NCBI RefSeq assembly: GCF_038066715.1
Contig: NZ_JBBUKT010000004.1
Coordinates: 558,001 to 622,000, forward strand
Source: Luteolibacter sp. Y139
GTDB lineage: Bacteria > Verrucomicrobiota > Verrucomicrobiia > Verrucomicrobiales > Akkermansiaceae
Length of the DNA stretch: 64,000 bases
Direction of reading: 5' to 3'
The number at the start of each line of letters is the position of its first letter. The stretch's first letter is position 1. This document shows, piece after piece, positions 44,015 through 52,847 of the stretch. The notes below the pieces were generated by a model. It saw only the letters and a program-made list of their open reading frames with translations. It ran no database searches and was not told the DNA's origin. The position numbers were made by a program, and so were the translations under genes.

Positions 44015-44667
44015 GGTGAGAGGACGTAGCCGAGACCGCGGCGGGTTTGGATGAGGTCGCGGCCGATTTTCCGGCGGAGGCCGTAGACTGCGGCGTCCAC
44101 GACATTGCTCATGGGCTCGACGAGTTCATCGTAGATGCATTCCTCGATCTCGGAGCGGGGGACGACTTTTCCGACGCGGCGGGCGAGGCATTCCAGGAGA
44201 CGCCACTCGCGAGCTGTTAGATCGAGCGGGGTGCCGGACCGCGTGACGATGCGGGCGCCGAGGTCGAGTTCGAGCGGGCCGATGGAGAGGAGAGGCTGCT
44301 TGATGCCGTGGGCGCGGCGACCGAGTGCGGTGACGCGGAGGAGCAATTCATCGAGCGCGAATGGCTTCACGAGATAATCGTCCGCGCCCGCGCGGAAGCC
44401 GGCGATCTTATCGTCCAAGGTGTCGCGTGCGGTGAGGAGCAGGACGTGGACGGGGTTTTGTTGTTCGCGCAATTCGGCCAACATCGCGAGGCCGTCGATC
44501 TCGGGCATCATGATGTCCAAGATGATCACGTCGTAAGCATGGAGCGCGACGGCAGCGAGGCCTTCCATGCCATTGGCCGCGAGGTCGACGGCGTGGCCCG
44601 CATGCTGGAGCGCCCGGCGCAGGGAATTGCGCAGGCTCTTGGAATCTTCCGCGACCAGGATTCGCAT
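44011..44667 (-). CDS. OmpR/PhoB-family response regulator
   Basis: 218 aa. Receiver domain 1-115 with acidic pocket (AED) near residue 7, phosphorylation site Asp51 in VIILDIMMPEIDG and conserved Lys in DDYLVKPFAL. Winged-helix DNA-binding domain 125-218 (LDLTAREWRLLECLARRVGK, VVDAAVYGLRRKIG). Sits directly upstream of its kinase. A likely target is the divergent-free upstream gene for the acidic periplasmic protein at 44764, 96 bp away on the same strand, but no operator is recognised. Confidence 0.94.
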   Translation of the reverse strand: MRILVAEDSKSLRNSLRRALQHAGHAVDLAANGMEGLAAVALHAYDVIILDIMMPEIDGLAMLAELREQQNPVHVLLLTARDTLDDKIAGFRAGADDYLVKPFALDELLLRVTALGRRAHGIKQPLLSIGPLELDLGARIVTRSGTPLDLTAREWRLLECLARRVGKVVPRSEIEECIYDELVEPMSNVVDAAVYGLRRKIGRDLIQTRRGLGYVLSP

Positions 44668-44763
44668 GGGCTGGTGAGTGGTCTCGTCTCGTCAATACAG
44701 TGGCCGCCATGTGCCCGGCAATGCGGGACATGGCGGCAGGGTCAACGAAGCGGCAGTGATGGA

Positions 44764-45117
44764 TCAGTCCTCTTGGCCGCCCTGGGCATCATCGTCGTCC
44801 TCCTCCTCATCGTCATCGTCTTCTTCCTTGTCGCCCTTCTTATCGAGCTTGCGGGAGAGTTCCTTGCCGCTGGCGTCGAACTTGACCTCGAGCTTGCCTT
44901 CGGCGGTGGCGAATTCCGCTTCGTAAGTGGCGGGGGCTTCTGCCTTGGCGTCGGTCTTCTCGAGTTCGACTTCCGCTTGTCCGGCCACGGCGCGCACGGC
45001 TGCGGCGACCGGAGCGGGGAGGTCGTTCAGGGTGAGCTTGCTTTCTTCCTCGTGTTCCTTCGCGAAGGCCATGGCGGGCAGCAGCGCGGCGATCGCCAGC
45101 ATTGGATAATGTTTCAT
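44764..45117 (-). CDS. Periplasmic PepSY-like protein with acidic tail
   Basis: 117 aa. Signal peptide 1-19 (MLAIAALLPAMAFA). Residues about 25-85 (LTLNDLPAPVAAAVRAVAGQ, YEAEFATAEGKLEVKFDASGK) have the PepSY/BLIP-like pattern of a helix plus sheet. The last 25 residues are nearly all Asp/Glu, with a short Gln/Gly tail, likely binding cations. It is the first gene of the unit with the response regulator and kinase. Such small proteins often accompany CzcRS/QseBC-type systems, which suggests metal or envelope stress; inference only. Confidence 0.72.
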   Translation of the reverse strand: MKHYPMLAIAALLPAMAFAKEHEEESKLTLNDLPAPVAAAVRAVAGQAEVELEKTDAKAEAPATYEAEFATAEGKLEVKFDASGKELSRKLDKKGDKEEDDDDEEEDDDDAQGGQED

Positions 45118-45262
45118 GAGTTGCTTGCTTGGTGATTTGATTCAGGTCTGGTGACTGCCACCGTGGCAGCCAACGTGTCGAATGTGGCAGAGGCAAGATG
45201 ACGGGATGCTGACGGCGCGGAGAAAAGTGTTTCTGTTAGATTTGATGGGGGCCGATCATGCC

Positions 45263-46423
45263 TTAGCGGGCCGGGGTGGCTGCTGCTGCCGCTGCGCGGT
45301 CGAGCATGTTGCGGAGGTCCTTGTCGGCTTCGTGGAAGGCGGCGTTGAGGGTTTTGTCGCCTTGGACGTAGGGCTCCTGGAGATAGGCTTGGGTGAGCTC
45401 GTAGCGTTTGGCGATGACCTGGAGGTCGTCGGGCGTGGGATTCTTGCGGTCGATGATGCCGTCCTGGTTGAGGTCTTCGACGAGGTCGTGCTTTTGATCG
45501 GGCGTGATGGATGGGTCTAACAGAGCGGTGTGATACAGCTCGAGGGCCTGGGGATTTGCGCCGACGTAGGAGAGGGCGAGGCGGGCGAGGGGTTCCTTGG
45601 CACCGGGCTCGGTGAGGCGCGGGTCCTGATAGGTGCGGGCGGCGAGGGCGAGGCTCTTTTCGCCCATGGCCTGGCGGAGATAGTTGACGGCGTTGCGATC
45701 CACCTTGCCATCGGGCTGGATCATCTGCTGCTGGGCCTTCGCGACGAAGGAGGTGTCGCCGAGCTTGCGCATGATTTCGAAGAGGAGATTGCGGTCGGCG
45801 GTGTTTCCCTTCGAGAGGATGGCGGTGGCGGCGGCAACGGTGGCGTCATTGTAGGTGCCGGGAGCGATCTGCTCCAGCAGCGCGGAGAGGCAGGCGACTT
45901 CGAGGCCGGAGCGGGCGAGGGTGAGATTTTCCGCGAGGATGGCCTCGGCATCCTTGCCGCCGGAATGGGCGACGATGTCGAACAGGGCGATCCGGAGGGA
46001 TGGCGGGACGAGGGCCTTGAGGATGGCATCCACGTCGCGCAGGCGTTGTCCGCCGGCGGGAGCGTAGGCTACGTCTTCGCCGGAGAGGAGGAACTTGTGG
46101 ATGGGAGGCAGGGCCTTCGGGCCCAGGCGATCGAGCTGCTCCAGCAGCATCAGGATCGGACGCATGGAGCGCGAGGCGCCCTCGGTGGCGGAGAGGCGGG
46201 CGAGCTGGTCCAGCAGGGCCTGCGCGCTCTCGTCGGGTGGGGTGGCGGGGCGGAAGGACTTGGTGGGCTCGCTGGATACGGTGCTTCGGGTGGAGGGAGC
46301 GGAGGTGATTTTCGGTGCGGCATCCGGCGCAGCGGCATCCTTGCTGATGCTGGCGCGTCCGGCGAGGAAGGCGATCGCGGCGAGAAGGACGGCTGCGAGG
46401 GAAAGGGAAAGTGACCGGTTCAT
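45263..46423 (-). CDS. Membrane-anchored hypothetical protein with helical repeats
   Basis: 386 aa. N-terminal anchor (LSLAAVLLAAIAFLAGR), a Pro/Ser linker to about 55, then an all-helical domain with repeating HEAT-like helices: LLDQLARLSATEG, ILMLLEQLDRLGPKALPP, LEVACLSALLEQIAPG, LLFEIMRKLGDTS. It shares its start (hydrophobic stretch ending GRxS) with the 309-aa protein at 57326, and both could belong to a phylum-specific group of anchored scaffold proteins. No catalytic motif. Near the C-terminus LNQDGIIDRKNP looks like a single calcium-type loop. Confidence 0.7.
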   Translation of the reverse strand: MNRSLSLSLAAVLLAAIAFLAGRASISKDAAAPDAAPKITSAPSTRSTVSSEPTKSFRPATPPDESAQALLDQLARLSATEGASRSMRPILMLLEQLDRLGPKALPPIHKFLLSGEDVAYAPAGGQRLRDVDAILKALVPPSLRIALFDIVAHSGGKDAEAILAENLTLARSGLEVACLSALLEQIAPGTYNDATVAAATAILSKGNTADRNLLFEIMRKLGDTSFVAKAQQQMIQPDGKVDRNAVNYLRQAMGEKSLALAARTYQDPRLTEPGAKEPLARLALSYVGANPQALELYHTALLDPSITPDQKHDLVEDLNQDGIIDRKNPTPDDLQVIAKRYELTQAYLQEPYVQGDKTLNAAFHEADKDLRNMLDRAAAAAATPAR

Positions 46424-46554
46424 CGGATCATGCTTACAGATCGAAGATGACCCTAGCGTGACGCTTTGCCATTTTCATTCGCGCTGGCAGCCTGACACGG
46501 ATCCCACTTGGGCGCGGGCGATTCCGCGATAAGGTGAAGGCGCGTCTGAATGCC

Positions 46555-46872
46555 ATGAAGCTGAGTGATCTTGAAAGGATCCACGATTCTCCCGAGAGCT
46601 GGGTTCTCGGTGTGATCTATTTTTCGCGCCGCGATCCGCGGCTTGTGGTCCGAAAAAGAATCGGGTCGCTGGGCTGGACATTGAACTTCGCGCGGCCGCT
46701 GGCGATCCCGTTCCTATTGGGGACGCTGGGGTTCATCTGGGTGTCTCTTGCGACGCTTGCTGAATTGGATGTCTCCAAGTCGGTGAAATGGGTGGTCACT
46801 TCAGTGGTTCTGTTCGTGACGCTGGCGATCTGGGCGTGGGTGGCGAGGTCGGGGCGCCCTGTTGATCCGTGA
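46555..46872 (+). CDS. DUF5808-type small membrane protein
   Basis: 105 aa from ATG 46555. The family signature is near the start: SWVLGVIYFSRRDPRLVVRK followed by RIGSLGWTLNFARP. Two transmembrane helices follow (LAIPFLLGTLGFIWVSLATL and WVVTSVVLFVTLAIWAWV). Proteins with this pattern are spread in Bacteria and Verrucomicrobiota and have no known function. It is flanked by the HEAT-like protein on the minus strand and by a gene-free stretch to the right. Confidence 0.75.
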   Translation: MKLSDLERIHDSPESWVLGVIYFSRRDPRLVVRKRIGSLGWTLNFARPLAIPFLLGTLGFIWVSLATLAELDVSKSVKWVVTSVVLFVTLAIWAWVARSGRPVDP

Positions 46873-47598
46873 TCGAGGTCGTGCTGGAGACGCCAGGGAT
46901 CCCAAGGGGTGGCGTGATGCTCGAGTGTTTCGCGGGGCACGCCATCGGAGGGTGGTGGTTTTACTTTCCGTGGTCTCAAAGGATGCGGTGTCATTGAAGA
47001 TACCGCATGATGAAGCTGCCGGCCGGAACTCCCGCGGGGTTGGGGCACCTTTCCTTCCTGGCGGGACGGAAAGGTGCCCTTATCTCCCCTGCAGGGAAGT
47101 GCTCATGACAGGTGAACGCTATCACGCCGAGAATGAGAGGACAGTGAGAGGGACGATGGAAGATGAATGATGTGTGGCGGGGTGATCGTGCGTTTTGAGC
47201 CGCTGGGTTTCTACCTGTTGATGGAAAGGATGGGTCTCGATCTGATTGACCGCGGGTTTCACGTCGTTGTGAACCTTCGATTGGCTGTAGGCTCGCATCG
47301 GCTTGTGGTGGTGCTCGGACTGGAGGTCGGCGAAGTCGATGATGCCGTCGCGTGCTGCGACGTTGGAGAGGGGCGTAGCTCTTCCTCTACATGGTGGTGG
47401 CCTGCGATCAGGTATCGTGCTTGGCGTTATCGCGGGGGCCGCCACCGTAGGGATTCTCTGCCTCGACACGGCGAATATCCGGTATAGGGTGCCATGTTTT
47501 CGTAGGCGGCCTTCCAACGTTTGCCCGCCTGATGAGGTCCCTTGCGGGATTTCCTTGGCCTGATGCGCGAACTCAAGAGCCGGGCTCGTTCGCAAGTC
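46873..47598. other. Gene-poor region with a short-chain dehydrogenase fragment
   Basis: Open frames here are not protein-like, apart from the 96-bp fragment at 47275-47370. The region must carry the promoter of the GH130 gene, but I see no clear boxes. Confidence 0.5.
47275..47370 (-). pseudogene. 96-bp duplicated fragment of the SDR gene
   Basis: This stretch matches 55231-55326, inside the SDR gene, at 92 of 96 positions, same strand. It corresponds to SDR residues 165-196, including the catalytic Tyr/Lys motif YSQSK. Flanking sequence is unrelated on both sides. It is a remnant of another SDR gene or a stray duplication. Confidence 0.7.
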
Positions 47599-49086
47599 AT
47601 GAATTCCTTTTTCCAAGTATCGTCCGCCGCTGCGATCAGCCGCGGCGTTCTCAGGGCCAATCCCGCGCGTTCGGTCACCCGGTGCGTGGTGCCGGAGGAC
47701 CGGGCTTCCTTCCAGCGAATCATCAAGTGGGCTTGTGCGCTTTCCGAGGAAGAAGTCGAGGAGCGGCTGAAGTACCTGCGTGGGCATTTCGGGGGTCGTG
47801 GCAACACCATGAATGCGGCGTGGAAGCGAAGTTATTCCCAGGTCGCGCTCCACGCAGAGAATGGCTCCGGCCTGCCGGAACAAAGGAAACTCTACATAGG
47901 ATCGCTATTTTCCCAGGAGTTTCCGACTGAAAGTGGCGGCCTCCTGAACCCCGGCTTGTGTGTTCATGCGGACCAGTCGCGATTGACGGCGGGCAGCACG
48001 CGCTTCCTGCTGGTGGTGGACGGGCTGGGAGGGGACCGTACGTCCTCGATGATCTTTCGGGAGGCAGTCATCGACAGTGACTATCACATCCATCTCCATG
48101 GGTCGGGATGCCGACCGAATGGCGCAGAGCCCGTCACGAATGCCGTGATGAGCAGAGGCCTGATCTTTCGCCAACTGCATGACCTGGGGTTCGACAATGC
48201 GTGGACCCGCGGCCTGATGCAGTCGCTGAGAGATGAATTCACGCGCGCCGACCTCGAATCCGCGATGGGCACCGCGAGCGGGGCCACACGCACCTTCTCC
48301 AATGACAGCAAGGCAAGCATGAAGTGCCTCAGGTGGCTCGCGGGTGCGAACTATGAAATAGAATTCGATCCCCTCTCCGACCTTTCCGACCGTGTGCTTC
48401 TTCCGCTGGGGGTGGCCGGGGCGGGGGGGCTTCACAAGGGCTGTTTCACGCTTCTAACAGCTGCCGATGGCGACCAGCCTGTCTATCTTGCCGCCTGTAC
48501 CTCCTGCAATGGCTACCGCGACCTGCCGCTACTGCTTGAGAGCCGCGATCTGGTCAATTTCAAGGTCAGCTTGTTAAGCGGGGGAGCAAGCCGCAGCCAT
48601 GGCATGGCGATCTTTCCCCAGAGGTTCGCAGGGCGGCATGCCGCCATCTGCGGACGCAGTGATGACTCGCTCTACCTGATGTATTCAAAGAATCCGGGGA
48701 TCTGGGAAACCGCCTTTCCGGTGAAGTCGCCGGAGGAACCATGGGAAGCGCTGGGCATCCAGCCCTGCGGCGCTCCAATGGCCACGGTGGCCGGCTGGCT
48801 GGTGCTCTACCGTGCCTGTGGCGAGATGGGACGCGAAGCGATCGGAGCCATGCTGCTCCACCGCGACGATCCGTCCAAGATCCTCGGCGCCCTCAAGCAA
48901 CCCTTGATGGAATCCCCATCGAGCTCGGCGGCCAATGCTTTGTCGGTGGCACTCCAGTCCTATGGGGCGCTCATTCATCGCGAACGCCTCCTTGTCGCTT
49001 ACACCGTCCAAGGGCGGGAAATCGAAATCGCGCAGTTCGAACTCGATTCGCTCCTGAGCATGCTCGTGGAAAGTGAAGTGCAGTGA
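47599..49086 (+). CDS. GH130 family glycoside phosphorylase (long form)
   Basis: 495 aa from the ATG at 47599; TTG 47542 and ATG 47563 are alternatives. The N-terminal helical part (PEDRASFQRIIKWACALSEE, VEERLKYLRGHF) matches the long GH130 subtype. The propeller has NPGLCVHADQSRL, SSMIFREAVIDSDYHIHL, then SRSHGMAIFPQRFAGRHAAI and GWLVLYRACGEMGREAIGAM with DDPSKILGALKQPLM, the diagnostic GH130 blocks. Such enzymes phosphorolyse beta-mannosides (mannosyl-glucose or N-glycan-type chitobiose) and save ATP. No signal peptide, so it is cytosolic. Substrate unassigned. Confidence is high for family, low for substrate. Confidence 0.88.
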   Translation: MNSFFQVSSAAAISRGVLRANPARSVTRCVVPEDRASFQRIIKWACALSEEEVEERLKYLRGHFGGRGNTMNAAWKRSYSQVALHAENGSGLPEQRKLYIGSLFSQEFPTESGGLLNPGLCVHADQSRLTAGSTRFLLVVDGLGGDRTSSMIFREAVIDSDYHIHLHGSGCRPNGAEPVTNAVMSRGLIFRQLHDLGFDNAWTRGLMQSLRDEFTRADLESAMGTASGATRTFSNDSKASMKCLRWLAGANYEIEFDPLSDLSDRVLLPLGVAGAGGLHKGCFTLLTAADGDQPVYLAACTSCNGYRDLPLLLESRDLVNFKVSLLSGGASRSHGMAIFPQRFAGRHAAICGRSDDSLYLMYSKNPGIWETAFPVKSPEEPWEALGIQPCGAPMATVAGWLVLYRACGEMGREAIGAMLLHRDDPSKILGALKQPLMESPSSSAANALSVALQSYGALIHRERLLVAYTVQGREIEIAQFELDSLLSMLVESEVQ

Positions 49087-49165
49087 AGAGAAGCGAAACA
49101 GCAAGGGGTGCCTGCAACCGGGGAAGCATCGCTTGTTTTCATCCCACGCAAACGGAGGATGTCTT

Positions 49166-49381
49166 ATGGAGAGCAGCATCGTGAAGCAGCCTCCCGGCTG
49201 CGGCTGGTACTGGTGGCGCCAGCATGAGTTCGACAGCTGGAAGGTGGTGGAAGTCCATCATGATGAGGGGGAGCTTTATTGCCATACCGAGGATGACCGG
49301 GACTACCAATGTGGGGATGATCCCAAGACGCCTTTCACAGGCCAGTGGTGGTCCTTGCGTCTTGAGCCTCCGGTCACATGA
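49166..49381 (+). CDS. Small hypothetical protein
   Basis: 71 aa. The ATG at 49166 is preceded by a good ribosome-binding site GGAGGA (49154-49159, 6 bp spacing), which decides the start. The protein is Trp/His/Asp-rich (GCGWYWWRQHEFDSW, YCHTEDDRDYQCGDD) with two pairs of cysteines. No signal peptide. It follows the GH130 gene by 80 bp. Function unknown. Confidence 0.65.
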   Translation: MESSIVKQPPGCGWYWWRQHEFDSWKVVEVHHDEGELYCHTEDDRDYQCGDDPKTPFTGQWWSLRLEPPVT

Positions 49382-49467
49382 AGACCGCGAGGTCCGGCAG
49401 GAGGGATCTGCCGCTCGAAATAAAAATATATCCATTGAATGAGGCGCGATCGCGATGAGCCTGCGGG

Positions 49468-49686
49468 ATGGCTTACGGTCGATTTTTAGCGAGGCGCCAG
49501 TGCAGGGAAGATTGCAAGTTGGGTGACTTTGTTTGCGCGGCACGGCTTCCGGAGTGGAAGCTGGTCCATGGGGAGCAACCGTTCCGGCCGGAAGATCTGG
49601 ATCCGGCGAAGCCTTCATGGGCGTTTGAGCGGGTCACGGCCGAGTTCTACGGCGGCTACGTGAAGGCGTGGGCGCGGTGCTCGTGA
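49468..49686 (+). CDS. Possible small protein
   Basis: 72 aa. The part after residue 18 has coding-like third positions and reads GDFVCAARLPEWKLVHGEQP, then RVTAEFYGGYVKAWARC. The start is uncertain: the first 17 residues are basic and a different ATG 13 bp upstream runs into a stop. It may be the end of a truncated gene. The following 286 bp (49687-49972) contain nothing I recognise. Confidence 0.35.
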   Translation: MAYGRFLARRQCREDCKLGDFVCAARLPEWKLVHGEQPFRPEDLDPAKPSWAFERVTAEFYGGYVKAWARCS

Positions 49687-49972
49687 ATATCAGGGCAAAT
49701 ACTCAAGCGAGCTTGCCTGCCTGAGATGGAGCCAGCCGTTCATTCCCTTTTTCCGGCGATGGGCTACGCTTTCCCGTGATACTGTCGCCACCAGAACCGA
49801 CCTGCAGAGGGGGGGATGATTGGCAATGGCAGCGACAGACACGCCGCCAGCTTGCGGGCGGGTTTTGACAATGCAAGGGGAGTTCTGCAGGGGTTGAGAA
49901 TAGGCTGTGCTTGTCAGTGCTTGGCTCGCGTAGGGAGATGCGGCTCGTTGTGAGTTTGCGGAAGGTAGGATG

Positions 49973-50257
49973 TCAGTCGCGGATGCTGCGGGCACTGCAT
50001 AGGCCCGCCAGGCATCCGGCACCGAAGAAGACCGCAACCGCCACGTAAGGGTGGCGGATGATCCAGCCTTCGACGGCCGATTGGAGGTCCTCCACGGCGA
50101 CGCCGCGAAGGGGATCGGGGAAGGGGCGTGGCTGGCGGGCGCGATGAAGCGCCTCATCTGCCGGCTCGCGCTGCACCTCGGCAGTATGCTCGGAAAGGGG
50201 CGGCGTGGCTTCTCCGTCGGAGGGCCAGGAAGAGGCCGGGTCTGGGGATGGAATCAT
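49973..50257 (-). CDS. DUF883/ElaB-like membrane-tail protein
   Basis: 94 aa from an ATG at 50255-50257 (a longer start at 50308 is possible). The N-terminal half is polar and disordered (SWPSDGEATPPLSEHTAEVQ). The C-terminal end LQSAVEGWIIRHPYVAVAVF followed by FGAGCLAGLCSAR is the pattern of DUF883/YqjD stress proteins: a short amphipathic helix, then a Gly-rich membrane helix. Those proteins sit in the inner membrane and associate with ribosomes in stationary phase. The neighbour DUF892 ferritin-like gene is 68 bp upstream, in keeping with a stress role. Confidence 0.6.
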   Translation of the reverse strand: MIPSPDPASSWPSDGEATPPLSEHTAEVQREPADEALHRARQPRPFPDPLRGVAVEDLQSAVEGWIIRHPYVAVAVFFGAGCLAGLCSARSIRD

Positions 50258-50324
50258 GGATTCTCGTGTAAGGAAGGACGGCCCCGGCAAGCGGGACGCG
50301 TCCTCCATTCGATCTTGCCTGATG

Positions 50325-50828
50325 TTACTTGGCTGCTGCGGCGGAGGCTTGAGGGATCAATTTCTCCGCGATCGACGTCAGGGCTTTGTCGGTGGTGCCT
50401 TCCTCATCGAGAGTCGCCTGGAGCAGGGCAACAACCTCGTCATGGCCGAGGGCTTCGGCCAAGGCGCGGGCGGAGCCGTAGCCGGAGATTTCGTAGTGCT
50501 CCACCTTTTGCGCGGCGGTGATCAGGGCGAGATCCTTGATGGTGGGATCGCCGTCTTCTTCGATCGTTTCCCCGCCTTCTTCGACGAGACCTTTCATGGC
50601 CTTGCAGACCTTGCCTTTCGGGGAGGCGCCGAGGAGTTCGGCAACTTCTTCCAAGCGGGCGACATGGCCCTTGGTTTCCTCAAGGTGCTTGGTGAAGCCT
50701 TCCTTGAGCTTTGGATTCGCGGCTGCCTTCGCCATCTTCGGCAGGGCCTTCACGAGTTGGGTTTCGGCGCTATAGAGGTCCTTGATTTCTTGAACCAGGA
50801 GGACATCGAGTGACGTGAGTTTGGACAT
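50325..50828 (-). CDS. DUF892 ferritin-like protein (YciE/YciF family)
   Basis: 167 aa from the ATG at 50826-50828. DUF892 four-helix bundle: LDVLLVQEIKDLYSAETQLV, LPKMAKAAANPKLKEGFTKH, LEETKGHVARLEEVAELLG and VEHYEISGYGSARALAEALG, with the carboxylate/His residues (E, E, H) of the di-iron-like site. YciE/YciF are stress-induced proteins in enteric bacteria. The protein keeps the acidic loop (GGETIEEDGDP) usual in the family. It is alone with the DUF883-like gene downstream. Confidence 0.87.
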   Translation of the reverse strand: MSKLTSLDVLLVQEIKDLYSAETQLVKALPKMAKAAANPKLKEGFTKHLEETKGHVARLEEVAELLGASPKGKVCKAMKGLVEEGGETIEEDGDPTIKDLALITAAQKVEHYEISGYGSARALAEALGHDEVVALLQATLDEEGTTDKALTSIAEKLIPQASAAAAK

Positions 50829-51032
50829 GGGATGAGTTGCGTTGAGGGGGCGTGATTGCCCGCCCGCCTCTTCGCAGGAAGGATGCCGTGCATGTCGTGC
50901 AGTTGGAATCACGGCTGGTGGCTGAAATGCGGCTAGGTCCTATGATCTTCTTCAGAAGATGCGCGGTCACATTGCATGGAGTTTCACGAGAAGCGGACGG
51001 AATGCACTGCGGTGTGAAATTCCAATGAGCTG

Positions 51033-51740
51033 TTAGACGCGGCGCAAGATTTCGCCCTTCTTCGCTGTGAATTCCTCATCGGTGAGAATGCCTTCAGCGT
51101 GGAGACTCGCCAGTTGCTTGATCAGGCGCGCTGCATCAACCGCAGAAGAGGAGGGGGGCGGTGACGACTCCGCAACCTCAGCGGGCGAGTCCGCTTTTTC
51201 CCTCACGACGGGCAAGCCCTGGGCGAGGAAGCTTCCGTGCTGGCTGGTGAACTGAACGGCCGTGGCTCCGCCTTGCTGCTGGCTGATGCCGCCGATCCGG
51301 TGATCGCCGGTGTCATAGATGGTCAGCTTGCCACCTTCCTCAATGGCCAGCCGCTTCGACTGGGGGAAAATGGCGTAGCGGATTCGATTCTGCGAGCCGG
51401 TGCTCGAAGGAGTGCCCAAGCCAGCCGGCCACCATGGAACGCCCGATCCGCTAGCTTCCGTGACGGGTGAGAAGAACTCCGTCTTTCCCATGGCACTGGA
51501 GAGTGCGGAGCACACGTCATTCACGCGGGCCTTGAGCGAGTGATTGAACATGTCGCCGACCATGGTCATGCCTCCCCGCATCCATTGGCCGCTGCCGAAC
51601 TCAGCGCAATGGAACTGCGCCATCGTTCCTCCGCCCTGGTTGAGAGCTTCGAGAAGGTGGATGACGGACTCGCGGCTGAGTTCATGACGGCCTGCGAATT
51701 GATCGACGAAGGCTTGGCCGCGTGGAGTGAGAGAGTGCAT
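51033..51740 (-). CDS. SHOCT-domain protein
   Basis: 235 aa from the ATG at 51738-51740; the open frame extends much farther upstream but turns basic and overlaps the next gene antiparallel. The C-terminal 34 residues are a SHOCT helix pair (ARLIKQLASLHAEGILTDEE, FTAKKGEILRRV). The first 60 residues (TPRGQAFVDQFAGRHELSRE, VIHLLEALNQGGGTMAQF) are conserved in SHOCT proteins of diverse bacteria; the middle is Ser/Pro rich. SHOCT is thought to be a nucleic-acid or oligomer interaction tail. Soluble, cytosolic. Confidence 0.78.
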   Translation of the reverse strand: MHSLTPRGQAFVDQFAGRHELSRESVIHLLEALNQGGGTMAQFHCAEFGSGQWMRGGMTMVGDMFNHSLKARVNDVCSALSSAMGKTEFFSPVTEASGSGVPWWPAGLGTPSSTGSQNRIRYAIFPQSKRLAIEEGGKLTIYDTGDHRIGGISQQQGGATAVQFTSQHGSFLAQGLPVVREKADSPAEVAESSPPPSSSAVDAARLIKQLASLHAEGILTDEEFTAKKGEILRRV

Positions 51741-51820
51741 GGGAGATGCTTTCGCAGCACGGGTGCCAGAATCCGGATGCCTTCCCGGAGCGATGCCTGA
51801 AGCGACGGGGTGAAGGCTCG

Positions 51821-52420
51821 CTACTTTGATGGGTCGCTGCGTTCGGGGGCGGGGAGTTCGGAGTCGGGTGGGAGGGGTTTCGTGACCTTGTCGGCGGCAG
51901 CGCTCCGCATGACGACGCTCTGTTTCTCCTCGTCGAAGAAGATGGCCATGGCGGTGTTCTCGCCGTGGCCCATGCCGATGCGGGTGCCTCCGTTCACCAT
52001 GGTGGGGTTTCCCTCTGCCACGAGCATTCCATTGGAGCTCATCTTCGCGCTGTCCGCTTCCAGGACGATGCCGCCTTGGACCGTAACCTTGACCTTGCCG
52101 GTGGCGGAGTTCTTTCCGACGTGCTCGGCTTCCACCTTGATTCCGTATTTCTCGAGATCGCGGATGCTGGTGCTTTCCTTGCGCTCGGTGAGTTTGGTCG
52201 GAGGTGCGAGATCGGATGGAGAGGTGATGCCGTTTGGCTCCTGAGCGGGCGGTTGTTTCCTGGCCGCAAGCAGCTCTGGATCCGCCGTGGTTTTGTTGGC
52301 TGCGTCGGGATTCTTGTCGTCGGCCGCAGTGCCCGCATTTGGAAAAGACCGCCACGCGAGGCCAAGCGCGAGGATGAGGAGCGCGATGGCGGCGATGCGT
52401 GTGGTTTTGCCTTTGGGCAT
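51821..52420 (-). CDS. Membrane-anchored hypothetical protein
   Basis: 199 aa from ATG 52418-52420. One N-terminal helix (IAAIALLILALGLAWRSF) followed by a polar, Pro/Thr-rich linker and a domain (VKVTVQGGIVLEADSAKMSS, MLVAEGNPTMVNGGTRIGMG) with an LptA/OstA-like beta feel. The tail is Pro/Ser rich. Homology is too weak to assign. It is convergent to nothing obvious, and lies 80 bp upstream of the SHOCT gene on the same strand. Confidence 0.6.
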   Translation of the reverse strand: MPKGKTTRIAAIALLILALGLAWRSFPNAGTAADDKNPDAANKTTADPELLAARKQPPAQEPNGITSPSDLAPPTKLTERKESTSIRDLEKYGIKVEAEHVGKNSATGKVKVTVQGGIVLEADSAKMSSNGMLVAEGNPTMVNGGTRIGMGHGENTAMAIFFDEEKQSVVMRSAAADKVTKPLPPDSELPAPERSDPSK

Positions 52421-52535
52421 GTGCCGGGCTATCATGGTTCATCCCGGGCCATCAATCTTCGATCCGGGTGCGGCAGGTTGCAGTCGCGATCTAACGTCGT
52501 TTGCTTCTTGAATTTCGTGGCGGAGAGTCGCCGCT

Positions 52536-52757
52536 ATGACGGTGACAATCGAGGTGGTGAACGAGGCGGGCGGCTCCAGCTTGAGGAGGAGAATCCTGCT
52601 TCACAGCGGGGACTATCCTACTTCCGGGAAGCTGGAGGACGCGGCGGTCGAGTTCATCCGTGCCTCCTGCACGGCGAATGAGAAGGCGCTGGACGACCAC
52701 CACGCGGCCACGAGTGGCGTCGGCGCAGTAAGGGTGCTTTCGCCCGGTCTCAAGTGA
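52536..52757 (+). CDS. Small hypothetical protein
   Basis: 73 aa. MTVTIEVVNEAGGSSLRRRI and KLEDAAVEFIRASCTANEKA look like a small alpha/beta fold with GC-rich third positions. It lies 90 bp ahead of the RsbQ-like gene. No Shine-Dalgarno is convincing. Probably real, unassigned. Confidence 0.45.
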   Translation: MTVTIEVVNEAGGSSLRRRILLHSGDYPTSGKLEDAAVEFIRASCTANEKALDDHHAATSGVGAVRVLSPGLK

Positions 52758-52847
52758 GGGCGAAGAGCAAGTGATGGAATTTGCGAATCCACCTTGAAGT
52801 GGAGCGACACCGGAAGAAGATGGCGCTCGCGGTGGAAGGTGGAAATC

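Noticed and set aside
47122..47883. Minus-strand frame containing the SDR-like fragment
   Set aside because: Only the 96-bp fragment is protein-like; the rest is antisense to the GH130 gene.
51033..52442. A 469-codon minus frame covering the SHOCT gene and beyond
   Set aside because: The upstream half is Arg/His-rich and lies in the wrong frame over another minus-strand gene; only the C-terminal 235 codons look real.
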